A DNA stretch of 64,000 nt from Pseudoxanthomonas suwonensis (lineage in GTDB: Bacteria > Pseudomonadota > Gammaproteobacteria > Xanthomonadales > Xanthomonadaceae), in contig QFNC01000012.1 of assembly GCA_003240695.1 (NCBI GenBank), positions 1 to 64,000 of the forward strand, in the 5' to 3' direction. The notes under the pieces were generated by a model. The model saw only the letters and a list, made by a program, of their open reading frames with translations. It had not been told where the DNA came from and did no database searches. Both the position numbers and the translations under genes were made by a program. Of the stretch, positions 54,741 through 63,102 are shown piece by piece (within the stretch, counting starts at the first letter, position 1; each line of letters opens with the position of its first letter).

Positions 54741-54816
54741 GCCGGAATAGCTCAGTTGGTAGAGCGGCGCATTCGTAATGCGTAGGTCGCAGGTTCGACT
54801 CCTGTTTCCGGCACCA
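54741..54816 (+). tRNA. tRNA-Thr (anticodon CGT)
   Basis: The 76-base sequence folds as a standard cloverleaf. Acceptor stem GCCGGAA pairs with TTCCGGC, the D arm is GCTC/GAGC, the anticodon stem is GCGCA/TGCGT around TTCGTAA, and the T arm holds GGTTCGACTCC. CCA is encoded. The anticodon CGT reads the threonine codon ACG. Confidence 0.96.
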
Positions 54817-54826
54817 GCCTCATGAT

Positions 54827-54855
54827 GACCCGCCACCCGGCGGGTCTGTCGTTTC
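54827..54855 (+). terminator. Terminator after tRNA-Thr
   Basis: GACCCGCC (54827-54834) pairs with GGCGGGTC (54839-54846) around ACCC, followed by a moderately T-rich tail. Confidence 0.6.
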
Positions 54856-54869
54856 TGTGTTCCGGGATT

Positions 54870-55967
54870 TCAATCCGCGATCGGTTCCAGCCCGCGGATC
54901 GAGCGGATGCCGAGTCCGGGCGCGTCGTTGATGCGGATGTGCGGCCCATCGAAGTGCGCGGCGCCGTCCACCGGATCGTATCGGCACAGCGATGGTCCAT
55001 CCAGGTCGATGCAGCGGATCGTATCGGCGCGGGCGATCGCCACGTGCGCGGCCGCCGTCACCCCGATGCTGCTCTCCAGCATGCAGCCCATCATGCAGGG
55101 CACACCATGCAGAGCGGCAATGTCGGCCAGTTGCAGTGCCGCGCCGATGCCACCGCTCTTCATCAGCTTGATGTTCAGCATGTCGGCGCCGTGCTGCTGC
55201 AGCAGGGCGATGGCGTCGCGCGGTCCGAACACGCTTTCATCGGCCAGCACCGGCGTATCCACCCGTTCGGCGATATTGCGCAGCCCGGTCAGATCGCGCG
55301 CCGGCACCGGTTGTTCGATCAGTTCCAGCGGAATGCCGGCCGCTTCCAGCGTCCGCAACATCCTGACCGTCTGCTTCGCGCTCCAGCCCTGGTTGGCATC
55401 CAGTCGCAGGGTGGCACGGCCCTGCACGGCCGCATGGATGGCCCGAACGCGAGCGACATCGTGTGGCGGCTCCTTGCCCAGCTTGATCTTCAGCGCGACA
55501 TAGCCCTGGTCCACGGCCTGCAGCGCATCGCGCACCATGGTATCGACGTCGTTGGCGCTGATGGTGATGTCGGTCTGCAGCTGCGGGGTGCCGCCGCCCA
55601 GCAACCGGTACAGCGGCGCCTGGTGCAGCTGCCCCCACAGGTCGTGCAGGGCCATGTCCACTGCGGCCTTGGCACTGGTGTTGCCGTGCAGCGCCGTCTG
55701 TATGAGTGATGCGTTGCGATTCAGCTCGGCCACGTCGCAGCCGATCAGTCGGGGTGCGATGTACAGGCGAATGGCATCGATGATGCTGCCGTGGGTGTCG
55801 CCGGTGATGGCTGCCGTGGCTGCTGCGCTGCCGTGACCGACGTGGCCAGTGTGGGTGTGCAGCAGGACTACCACGTCGTCCACCTGTTCCACGGTGCGCA
55901 ACGCGGTCTTGAAGGGCGTCTTCAGCGGCACGCGTAGCCGCGCCAGTTCGCAGCGGGTGATGATCAT
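54870..55967 (-). CDS. L-Ala-D/L-Glu-type dipeptide epimerase (enolase superfamily)
   Basis: This 365-residue enzyme of the muconate-lactonizing subgroup has all expected catalytic residues: K160 and K162 (ALKIKLG), D190 (RLDANQGW), E218 (ELIEQP), D243 (LADES) and K267 (NIKLMKSGG). Members epimerise L-Ala-D-Glu to L-Ala-L-Glu in murein-peptide breakdown, and other dipeptides are possible. The gene starts by ATGA overlap with the upstream NlpC/P60 endopeptidase, which could supply the substrate. The terminal part faces the tRNA gene. Confidence 0.9.
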   Translation of the reverse strand: MIITRCELARLRVPLKTPFKTALRTVEQVDDVVVLLHTHTGHVGHGSAAATAAITGDTHGSIIDAIRLYIAPRLIGCDVAELNRNASLIQTALHGNTSAKAAVDMALHDLWGQLHQAPLYRLLGGGTPQLQTDITISANDVDTMVRDALQAVDQGYVALKIKLGKEPPHDVARVRAIHAAVQGRATLRLDANQGWSAKQTVRMLRTLEAAGIPLELIEQPVPARDLTGLRNIAERVDTPVLADESVFGPRDAIALLQQHGADMLNIKLMKSGGIGAALQLADIAALHGVPCMMGCMLESSIGVTAAAHVAIARADTIRCIDLDGPSLCRYDPVDGAAHFDGPHIRINDAPGLGIRSIRGLEPIAD

Positions 55968-57391
55968 GGCGTCTCGGTGCGCATGCGCACGATGCTGGTG
56001 ATGCGGTCGATGTAGCGGTCGGAGTCGTTGTACAGCATCGGTTCCAGGGGCGTGACCACCACACCGTTCAGGCCCAGCGATCGACGGCTGCCATCGGCCG
56101 TGCGAAGGCTGCCCCCGTTGGTGTCGTGGATCACGTAGGGCCGGCCATCGATGCGGCCCAGCATCATCATCACGTGGCCCGGAATGTAGATCAGATCGCC
56201 GGTCTGCAGTGCGGCCACGGCGGCCTCGCGCTGCTGCCGGGTACTGGCGGCATCGAACAGGGTGTGGTCGAAGGCCGGGCTGCGCGCCTGATCGCCGGTG
56301 TTGCGCGGCATCATCACGCCCATGCTGCGGTACACCTCGGCCACGAACCCGCTGCAGTCGCGGCCGTTGTAGCTGTGGCCCCAGCCGTAACGTTCGCCGA
56401 GGAACTTGAACGCCTGCCGCACCAGATTGGCACGGGTCAACGGCAGGTAATCGGCACTGCTCCCTGCGCTTTTCGGCAGCAGCGCCTGCGCGAATGCCAG
56501 CCGGCCATCCTCCTGACGCACCGGCAGGCGCAGCACCCAGCCGGTGTAGGCATGCTGGCCGTTGACGATTCCGCCCTCAGGCGGCGCGTCCAATGGGATG
56601 CGCACGCCCATGTCCAGCTGCAGCTCGGACACGCGCGGCTGCTCGCGGGTGAACACGGTGCGCGGCTTGCCATCGGTGATGATGCGATACGGCGTGGCGC
56701 GGACATAGCCCAGCACGGTCTCGCGCGTGCCTTCGGCCACGGCATCGGCCGGCATCCAGGCGGCATAGCGCGGACTGACGACGAACTGCCACTGGCCGTC
56801 GCGGCTGCGATGCGCGATGACTACCGGCGTGCCCGGAAACTCCGCACTTTCCTGGAACCGGTCGATGTCGGTCTCGCCAGCCCTGCTGAATGCGCGCAGC
56901 CTGCTGGGAACAGCCCGCAGCGGTGCACGCTGCACCACCAGCCCGAAGCGGGTTTGTTGGCGGTCGGGCAGCGTGTCGATCGCGATGGCATCGCGCAACT
57001 TCTGCAGATCGGTGGCCGTCAGTGGCGTGCCGTCCTCGTGGAACAGCGTGCGTTGCAGGGTGGCATCGTAGGCCTGGATCCAGCCGCGCACCCGCGTGGC
57101 CGGCAGTTCGGCCGGGAATGCAGCCAGATCGTGCATCGATTCGTCGCGCTGCAGCAGGCGTGCGTTCTGGGCCTGGATGAGGGCCGAGTCAAGCAGCACG
57201 GCATCGGGATGTTCCAGCCGCTGCAGCCAGAAATCGGCGGACAGATTCACTTCGTCGATGCCGGGAACGCCTGTGGCATCGCTGGCGCGTTCGCGCGCAT
57301 GGCTTGTTGCCGGCAACGACAGCGCCAGCGCGATGGCCATGCTGCAATGCAACCAGGAACGCGGGAATGCGATGGATCGGGTCATCGCCAT
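55964..57391 (-). CDS. SH3/NlpC-P60 peptidoglycan endopeptidase
   Basis: This 475-residue exported protein has a signal peptide (about residues 1-32), SH3-like regions in the middle (VVIAHRSRDGQWQFVVSPRYAAWM) and a C-terminal NlpC/P60 domain. The catalytic cysteine is near residue 346 in YNGRDCSGFVAEVYRSMG, with histidines in YIPGHVMMMLG and VIHDTNGG. Such enzymes cut gamma-D-Glu-diaminopimelate bonds and release L-Ala-D-Glu-type peptides, fitting the coupled epimerase downstream. The start could be 57391 or 57385. Confidence 0.92.
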   Translation of the reverse strand: MAMTRSIAFPRSWLHCSMAIALALSLPATSHARERASDATGVPGIDEVNLSADFWLQRLEHPDAVLLDSALIQAQNARLLQRDESMHDLAAFPAELPATRVRGWIQAYDATLQRTLFHEDGTPLTATDLQKLRDAIAIDTLPDRQQTRFGLVVQRAPLRAVPSRLRAFSRAGETDIDRFQESAEFPGTPVVIAHRSRDGQWQFVVSPRYAAWMPADAVAEGTRETVLGYVRATPYRIITDGKPRTVFTREQPRVSELQLDMGVRIPLDAPPEGGIVNGQHAYTGWVLRLPVRQEDGRLAFAQALLPKSAGSSADYLPLTRANLVRQAFKFLGERYGWGHSYNGRDCSGFVAEVYRSMGVMMPRNTGDQARSPAFDHTLFDAASTRQQREAAVAALQTGDLIYIPGHVMMMLGRIDGRPYVIHDTNGGSLRTADGSRRSLGLNGVVVTPLEPMLYNDSDRYIDRITSIVRMRTETP

Positions 57392-57492
57392 AGCATAGAC
57401 CTTGCACGACGGAACCGGTCGATTCGACAGGCCGCAGCGGCTTCAGCCAGCACCGGACAGGGAGATGTTGCGGATTTGTGCCGGCAAGCACA

Positions 57493-57521
57493 TTGTGGAT
57501 GTCACCGAGCTGGCATAACGA
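57493..57521 (+). promoter_or_regulatory. Candidate promoter of the TonB receptor gene
   Basis: TTGTGG (57493-57498) and TAACGA (57516-57521) are 17 bases apart. A leader of about 45 bases with AAGGGGAG before the ATG would follow. Confidence 0.4.
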
Positions 57522-57572
57522 CGCAGTCCGCGTCGGTTGCCGGCGCATCGATCATCGCAAGGGGAGTTCCAC

Positions 57573-60500
57573 ATGTCACCACCGTCGCTTTTCCGTCGCC
57601 ATGCATTGTGCGGGGCCGTGCTACTCGCGCTTGCCATCGTGACCGCGCAACCGGTGCAGGCGCAGAGCGTGACCGGTGCGGTGGCAGGCCGGGCGAATGC
57701 AGGTGACCAGATCACCGTCACGCATGCCAGCACGGGATTCACCCGTACCGTCACGGCGGATGCCAGCGGCAACTATCGCCTGGGGGCGTTGCAGGTGGGG
57801 CAATACACTCTGCAAGTGACCCGCGACGGGCAACCCATGGGCGAGCCGATTGCGGTGGATGTGGCCTTGGGCGGCACCACCACCGTCAATCTCGACAGTG
57901 CCGGCGGGGTGGCGAATCTCGCGGCCGTGACGGTGGTCGGCGAGCGCGTGGTCAATCGCGTCGATGTGCGATCGACGGAATCCGCCACGAATGTCACCCG
58001 CGAAGAGATCGCGCGGATGCCGGTCGACCAGAGTCTGGCGTCCGTGGCGCTGCTGGCGCCGGGCGTGATCGGCGGCAATGCCTCCTTCGGCGGTATTTCC
58101 TTCGGCGGCTCGTCCATCGCCGAGAATTCGATCTTCATCAACGGATTGAACGTCACCGACTTCTATCGTCGGCACAGTTTTTCCACGGCGCCCTTCGCCT
58201 TCTTCAAGGAATTCCAGGTCAAGACCGGCGGCTATTCGGTGGAATTCGGCCGCAGCACCGGCGGCGTCATCAATGCCGTCAGTCGTTCGGGCAGCAACGA
58301 GTTCCACGGCGGCGTGGAACTCACCTTCGAGCCCAAGGCACTGCGCTCCAGTGCCGACGATCATTACTACGACGACGGCAGCGTGAACGTGCTGTCCAGC
58401 CATGACGAACGCGCGTTTTTCAAGGCCAATGCCTGGGCCTCCGGGCCGCTGGTGCAGGACAAGCTGTTCCTGTTCGCCATGTACGAGCGCCGCAATTCGG
58501 ATTCCGGATTCACCCGCGCCGATGGTGTCACCTGGACCGAACGCTCGTCGAACGACGGCTTCTGGGGTGCGAAGCTTGACTGGAACATCACCGACAACCA
58601 TCTGCTCGGCCTGCTTGCGTTCTCGGACGCTGGCGATTCGAAAGACAGGGAATACGCTTACGATTTCGATACCTCCACCGTCGACACCGAACCGCCGCGC
58701 CGGTCCACCGCATCCACCGGCGGCAGGAGCGAATCGATCAGCTACACCGGCTATTTCGGCGAAAACTTCACCGTCAAGGCCATGTACGGCATCAACCGCA
58801 GCAGCAGTTACGTGCGGTCTCCTGCGGACAGCGCCTGCGACTGGGTCACCTACAACGCGGCATCCTACAGGGCAGCCTACGAGGCGATGGGCAGCCCCAT
58901 ACTGGGCTGCCATCCCGGCTCGGATGTCGTCTCGCACGACGACCAACGCAAGGTCAAACGCCTGGATTTGGAATGGGCGCTGGGTGGTCATCTGTTGCGG
59001 TTCGGCTGGGATCACGAATTGATGACCACCGATCGGGTCACCTTCTATCCCGGCAGCGGCATCCAGTACACGGCTTACGGTCGCACCAGCCCGAATCAGG
59101 TGCTCGACAACGATGCCGTGCTGCCTGCTGGCGTCAACGCCTTTCTGATGGGGCGCAGGCGTGCCGATGGCGGCGTGTTCGACATAGAGGCCAGCGCGCT
59201 GTACATCGAGGACGAATGGAGCATCACCCCGAACTTTCTGCTCAACATCGGCCTGCGCCTGGACAATTTCGAGAATCTCGATGCCGCCGGCGACAGCTAC
59301 ATCAAGCTGGACAAGCTGCTGTCGCCGCGGCTGGGATTCTCCTGGGACATGAAGGGCGACGGCAGCACCAAGCTGTTCGGCAATCTGGGGCGCTATTACA
59401 TGCCGGTGCCCAGCATCATCAGCTACAACTTTGCCGGCGGCCTCACCGACGAGCGCAGTTTCTACGTGCTGGACGGCTGGCGGCCGGAAACCGATCTGGT
59501 TACCGGTGCCCAGTACATGGCGCCGATCATCGGCGCGCAGATCGGGCCGGTGGACGACAGCTTCAATCTGTCCAATGAACCGGTCGACCGCGATCTGGAT
59601 GCGGTCTACCAGGATGAGTTGATCCTCGGCTTCCAGACCATGATCGACCAGGCCTGGTCGTGGGGTGTCAATGCCACCTACCGGCGCATGCCCAATGCCA
59701 TGGACGACATCCGCATCAATGCGCTGTGCGGCACGCGCCACAGCAACGTGTGGGCCATCGCCAATCCGGGCGACGAACTGACCCTGTGGGGCACCACCGC
59801 GATAGGCTGCGCTCAGGATGGCTGGGTCACCATCGATACCTCGCGCGAGGGCTACATGATGGCCGGCAGCAACCGGATCATCGGCTACTCCGATCCCAAG
59901 CGCACCTACAAGTCGGTGGAGTTCCAGATCGATCGCGCCTGGGACAACAAGTGGGCCTTCAATGCCTCGTACCTGTGGTCGAAACTGGAAGGCAACCACG
60001 AAGGTCCGGTGAATTCCGACACCAACTACGGCGATACCGGCATGGTCCAGCACTGGGACCACCCGGCCAACAACGATCGCTACGGCGATCTGTTCAACGA
60101 CCATCGCCACCAGATCAAGCTGCGCGGGTCGTACAAGTTCAACGACATGTGGATGGTCGGCGGCACCTTGACGGCGGTGTCCGGCGGGCCGATCACCGCA
60201 TTCGGCGTGTCCTGGCCCGGCGAAAGCGGCACCGTGGCCAGTCCGGTCAGCGAAGGCAGCGGCGGCGGGACCGGCTGGTTGTGCGTGCCCCCCGCCGGTG
60301 TGGCCAACTGCAGTACAGTGCCATGGCAGGACCGCGTGTACGAGCGCAGCGAGCGTGGCGCGTTCGGTCGCATGCCGTGGATCTACAACCTGGGTGCCAG
60401 CGTGACCTGGACCCTTCCGGTCGACACCATCGATCTCAAGGCGCGTCTGTCGGTGTACAACCTGCTCAACGCACAGGAAGAGGTCAACGTGAGTGCCCGC

Positions 60501-60599
60501 TACGAAGCCCAACCCGGACAGCGCCGCGACACCTTCGGCACCGGCACGCGCTGGCAGTCGCCGCGCCATGCACAGCTGGTGATCACCTGGAACTTCTGA
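57573..60599 (+). CDS. TonB-dependent receptor, Oar-like with carboxypeptidase-regulatory N-domain
   Basis: This 1008-residue outer-membrane protein has a signal peptide (about residues 1-31) followed by a regulatory beta-sandwich (GAVAGRANAGDQITVTHAS and GNYRLGALQVGQYTL), then a plug domain (EEIARMPVDQSLASVALLAPG and GGVINAVSRSGSNEFHGG). A long beta-barrel ends with an aromatic strand (HAQLVITWNF). The Oar-like group is thought to import peptides or oligosaccharides, and the ligand is unknown. It is followed 7 bases later by a serine hydrolase and stands near peptidases, so peptide uptake is plausible. The start is chosen by its AAGGGGAG site. Confidence 0.93.
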   Translation: MSPPSLFRRHALCGAVLLALAIVTAQPVQAQSVTGAVAGRANAGDQITVTHASTGFTRTVTADASGNYRLGALQVGQYTLQVTRDGQPMGEPIAVDVALGGTTTVNLDSAGGVANLAAVTVVGERVVNRVDVRSTESATNVTREEIARMPVDQSLASVALLAPGVIGGNASFGGISFGGSSIAENSIFINGLNVTDFYRRHSFSTAPFAFFKEFQVKTGGYSVEFGRSTGGVINAVSRSGSNEFHGGVELTFEPKALRSSADDHYYDDGSVNVLSSHDERAFFKANAWASGPLVQDKLFLFAMYERRNSDSGFTRADGVTWTERSSNDGFWGAKLDWNITDNHLLGLLAFSDAGDSKDREYAYDFDTSTVDTEPPRRSTASTGGRSESISYTGYFGENFTVKAMYGINRSSSYVRSPADSACDWVTYNAASYRAAYEAMGSPILGCHPGSDVVSHDDQRKVKRLDLEWALGGHLLRFGWDHELMTTDRVTFYPGSGIQYTAYGRTSPNQVLDNDAVLPAGVNAFLMGRRRADGGVFDIEASALYIEDEWSITPNFLLNIGLRLDNFENLDAAGDSYIKLDKLLSPRLGFSWDMKGDGSTKLFGNLGRYYMPVPSIISYNFAGGLTDERSFYVLDGWRPETDLVTGAQYMAPIIGAQIGPVDDSFNLSNEPVDRDLDAVYQDELILGFQTMIDQAWSWGVNATYRRMPNAMDDIRINALCGTRHSNVWAIANPGDELTLWGTTAIGCAQDGWVTIDTSREGYMMAGSNRIIGYSDPKRTYKSVEFQIDRAWDNKWAFNASYLWSKLEGNHEGPVNSDTNYGDTGMVQHWDHPANNDRYGDLFNDHRHQIKLRGSYKFNDMWMVGGTLTAVSGGPITAFGVSWPGESGTVASPVSEGSGGGTGWLCVPPAGVANCSTVPWQDRVYERSERGAFGRMPWIYNLGASVTWTLPVDTIDLKARLSVYNLLNAQEEVNVSARYEAQPGQRRDTFGTGTRWQSPRHAQLVITWNF

Positions 60600-60606
60600 T
60601 CGGGCC

Positions 60607-62259
60607 GTGGTCGGGTGCATCGTGGCCTGGTTGATACGGCAGGGTGGCAGGCTGGCGAACGCGTGGCTTCTGGCTGCGTTGATCTGCCTGTCGCTGCCGC
60701 CACTCGCCGCTGCGGCCGAAAACAGACGTGTCGATGCCGCTGCGATCGACACGGCTGCCATCGATGCTGCCTTCGATGCCATCGTGCAGCGATATCCGTT
60801 GCCGGGCCTGGCAATCGGCGTGGTCGTCGATGGGCAGGTGGTCTACACGCGCACCACAGGCGAGCGCGTGGTCGGCTCCGGCCAGCCCATCGACACGCAG
60901 ACGCTGTTCAAGATCGCCTCCAACAGCAAGGCGATGACCGCAGCCGTGCTGGGACGGCTGGTCGATGCCGGCAAGCTGCGCTGGGATGATCCGGTCATCA
61001 AGCATCTGCCCGACTTCGCCATGCACGATCCATGGGTCACGCAGCAGCTGCAGGTGCGCGACCTGCTGATCCACAACAGTGGCCTGGGGCCGGGCGCCGG
61101 CGACCTGATGCTGTGGCCCGAGCCCAACCACTTCACCCGCCAGGACGTGATCCGCGGCCTGCGCCACCTGCAGCCGCTGTACAGCTTCCGTTCCCGCTAC
61201 GCCTACGACAACACCCTGTACATCGTCGCCGGCGAGGTTGCGGCCGCCGCGGCCGGCGTGCCGTTCGACCAGCTCCTGCAACGCGAAGTCTTCGATCCGT
61301 TGCGGATGACCCGTTGCCAGGCCGGCGCCTTCGACTTGCAGACTGTCGGCAACGTGGCCCAGCCGCATGGGCATCAGGACGGTCGCACCGTGGTGATCCG
61401 TGCTGACCCGCCGCAGGTACCCGAAACCCCGATGCTGGCTGCCGGCGGCATCCGCTGCAGCCTGGACGACATGCTGCGCTGGGTGCAGGCATGGCTGCAG
61501 CCGCAGACCGCGCGCGGGCCGGATGGCACGCCGTGGCTGTCGCAGACCCAGCGAGAGGCGATCTGGACCACGCACACGCCCATGCCATTGACGGCACGCA
61601 TGCGCCGCTGGGATGTCAGCCATTTTTCCGGCTACGGCTACGGCTGGCGGCTGACCGATGTCGATGGCACCGCCAAGGTGTCGCACACCGGCACACTGGC
61701 CGGCATGTACTCGGCCGTGACCCTGCTGCCGGAACACGATGCCGGATTCGTCATCCTCGTCAACGCCGATGCCGACCAGGCCCGCACCGTCCTCAACCAG
61801 GTACTGGTGAAGGCCTTCACGCGACCGGATGCGCATCTGGACGTGGCCCACTACGCCTCCGAACTGGCGCGCGAGCAGATCGATGCCGCTTCGCCCGCGC
61901 AAGCCCTGCAGCCTGCGGCAGAGACTCCATACGCGACAGCACCGGAACTGCAGGCAGTGCTCGGCCACTATCGCGACCCATGGTTCGGCGGTGTCTCCAT
62001 CTGTGCAGATGCCGACCGGCACGTGCGCTTCCAGGCGATGAAGTCCCCGAAGCTGGTCGGGCCAGTACGCATCGCCCACGGCCGGCCCTACGTGGATTGG
62101 ACCGATCCCACCATCGAAACCGATGCCTGGCTGGACTTCGCCGCCACCGCCGCACCCGGGCAGGCTGTACGGCTGCGCATGGCCAAGGTCGACCCGCAGG
62201 CCGACTTCAGTGCCGACTTCGAGGACCTGCGTTTAGAGCGCATCGGACCTTGCCGTTGA
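60607..62259 (+). CDS. Exported serine hydrolase (class C beta-lactamase-like)
   Basis: This protein of about 550 residues has a signal or membrane-anchor region (about residues 18-38) and a beta-lactamase/transpeptidase-like domain with the SxxK motif SNSK (near residues 105-108), a YDN motif (YAYDNTLY) and HTG (KVSHTGTLAGM). The C-terminal 150 residues resemble DUF3471-like beta domains. Family members are esterases or D-aminopeptidases, and beta-lactam hydrolysis is not implied. The start is a GTG at 60607. Another GTG at 60622 is possible. It directly follows the TonB receptor gene. Confidence 0.88.
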   Translation: MVGCIVAWLIRQGGRLANAWLLAALICLSLPPLAAAAENRRVDAAAIDTAAIDAAFDAIVQRYPLPGLAIGVVVDGQVVYTRTTGERVVGSGQPIDTQTLFKIASNSKAMTAAVLGRLVDAGKLRWDDPVIKHLPDFAMHDPWVTQQLQVRDLLIHNSGLGPGAGDLMLWPEPNHFTRQDVIRGLRHLQPLYSFRSRYAYDNTLYIVAGEVAAAAAGVPFDQLLQREVFDPLRMTRCQAGAFDLQTVGNVAQPHGHQDGRTVVIRADPPQVPETPMLAAGGIRCSLDDMLRWVQAWLQPQTARGPDGTPWLSQTQREAIWTTHTPMPLTARMRRWDVSHFSGYGYGWRLTDVDGTAKVSHTGTLAGMYSAVTLLPEHDAGFVILVNADADQARTVLNQVLVKAFTRPDAHLDVAHYASELAREQIDAASPAQALQPAAETPYATAPELQAVLGHYRDPWFGGVSICADADRHVRFQAMKSPKLVGPVRIAHGRPYVDWTDPTIETDAWLDFAATAAPGQAVRLRMAKVDPQADFSADFEDLRLERIGPCR

Positions 62260-62310
62260 TGCCTGCGACAGCAGGACCTGGCAACACGGCAACTCGTGCA
62301 TCCGGATGTC

Positions 62311-62339
62311 TTGACGCGGTCGCGGCTTCACGATATGTT
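62311..62339 (+). promoter_or_regulatory. Sigma70-type promoter of the T4SS locus
   Basis: TTGACG (62311-62316) and TATGTT (62334-62339) are spaced by exactly 17 bases. The predicted start is near 62346, about 268 bases before the virB7 ATG. Confidence 0.65.
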
Positions 62340-62349
62340 CACTCCCGTA

Positions 62350-62364
62350 CTACCGGGGGGGTAG
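62350..62364 (+). other. CTACC/GGTAG inverted repeat with G7 run
   Basis: CTACC (62350-62354) and GGTAG (62360-62364) form a short inverted repeat around five G, within the first 20 bases of the predicted T4SS transcript. It may be an operator or an RNA hairpin. Confidence 0.4.
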
Positions 62365-62613
62365 TCAGCCATCACGGTTCTGCCAACAGGCACCCGCGTT
62401 GCCGGCTACACGACACAACGACCGATCTCGCACGGAGGCGTGCTGGACATGCGAAGCAATGGGACTCAACAGCATCGCTCGGCTCCAGGCAAGACCAGTT
62501 TTGGCGCTTGCCACGTTTCCGGTAGCGCTTCCTCATTCCCCGGCCGCTGTGCATCGCACTCGGACCGGATTTTTTGAACGCATCTTCATCAAATAACCTT
62601 GACTGGTGATGGC

Positions 62614-63051
62614 ATGACATACCCACTACCCCGGAATTGGCAACTCGCCGTGCTGCTGCTGACATTGGCAGGTACCTTGGCTGCATGCGGAACGGATCCT
62701 GCGCCGAATTTCCGCGGCCGCTGGCGTACGGTCAACCACTACACGGTGCAGCCGGAGGAAATCCCGCTGCACACGGCGTACGTATTTGCGCCCTCGCCGC
62801 TGGACCACACGCTCAAGGCCATGCTGACACGCTGGGCCCGCGATTCCAAGATGACGCTGTCGTATCTGGCACCTTCCGATTACACCCTGCACCAGCCGGT
62901 GGCGCACATCAGCACTTCCAGCATCCAGCACGCCGTCGGAGAACTGTCACAGGCCTATGCCGCGCAGGGCGTGTCGGTCACGTATGCCAACAACCAGATC
63001 GTGGTGCGTGGCGGCACCGTGTCGGCGGCTGCGCCGGCAAACAGTCGCTGA
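62614..63051 (+). CDS. virB7: VirB7-type T4SS lipoprotein with N0-like domain
   Basis: This 145-residue lipoprotein has the lipobox LAAC (cysteine 25). The mature part begins with FRGRWRTVNHY, the segment that binds VirB9 in the Xanthomonas system, followed by a domain (LDHTLKAMLTRWARDSKMTLSYLAPSDYTL and VSVTYANNQIVVRGG) of the N0/TcpQ type. Classical VirB7 proteins are about 50 residues. This longer form with N0 marks the X-T4SS, used by Xanthomonas and relatives to inject toxins into other bacteria. The ATG at 62614 is chosen over a TTG at 62599. VirB8 follows by 51 bases. Confidence 0.85.
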   Translation: MTYPLPRNWQLAVLLLTLAGTLAACGTDPAPNFRGRWRTVNHYTVQPEEIPLHTAYVFAPSPLDHTLKAMLTRWARDSKMTLSYLAPSDYTLHQPVAHISTSSIQHAVGELSQAYAAQGVSVTYANNQIVVRGGTVSAAAPANSR

Positions 63052-63102
63052 TTCCGCGATTCTCCGCTCCAAACGACGCCCGAACGTCCTTCAGCACAGC
63101 GC

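Larger units (their letters stand above)
62260..62613 (+). other. Leader region upstream of the T4SS genes
   Basis: No convincing gene is seen in these 354 bases. A promoter at 62311-62339 would give a leader of about 270 bases before virB7, holding a small hairpin with a G7 run (62350-62364) near the predicted transcript start. A 65-codon frame starting with TTG at 62399 has no conserved features. Confidence 0.6.

Noticed and set aside
54741..54816. tRNA-Thr as an integration site for an island carrying the T4SS
   Set aside because: No integrase and no direct repeat of the tRNA 3' end is visible in the window, and the genes between are ordinary.
57621..60782. 1000-codon minus-strand frame opposite the TonB receptor
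   Set aside because: No motifs and repetitive shadow composition. The receptor has signal, plug and barrel features.
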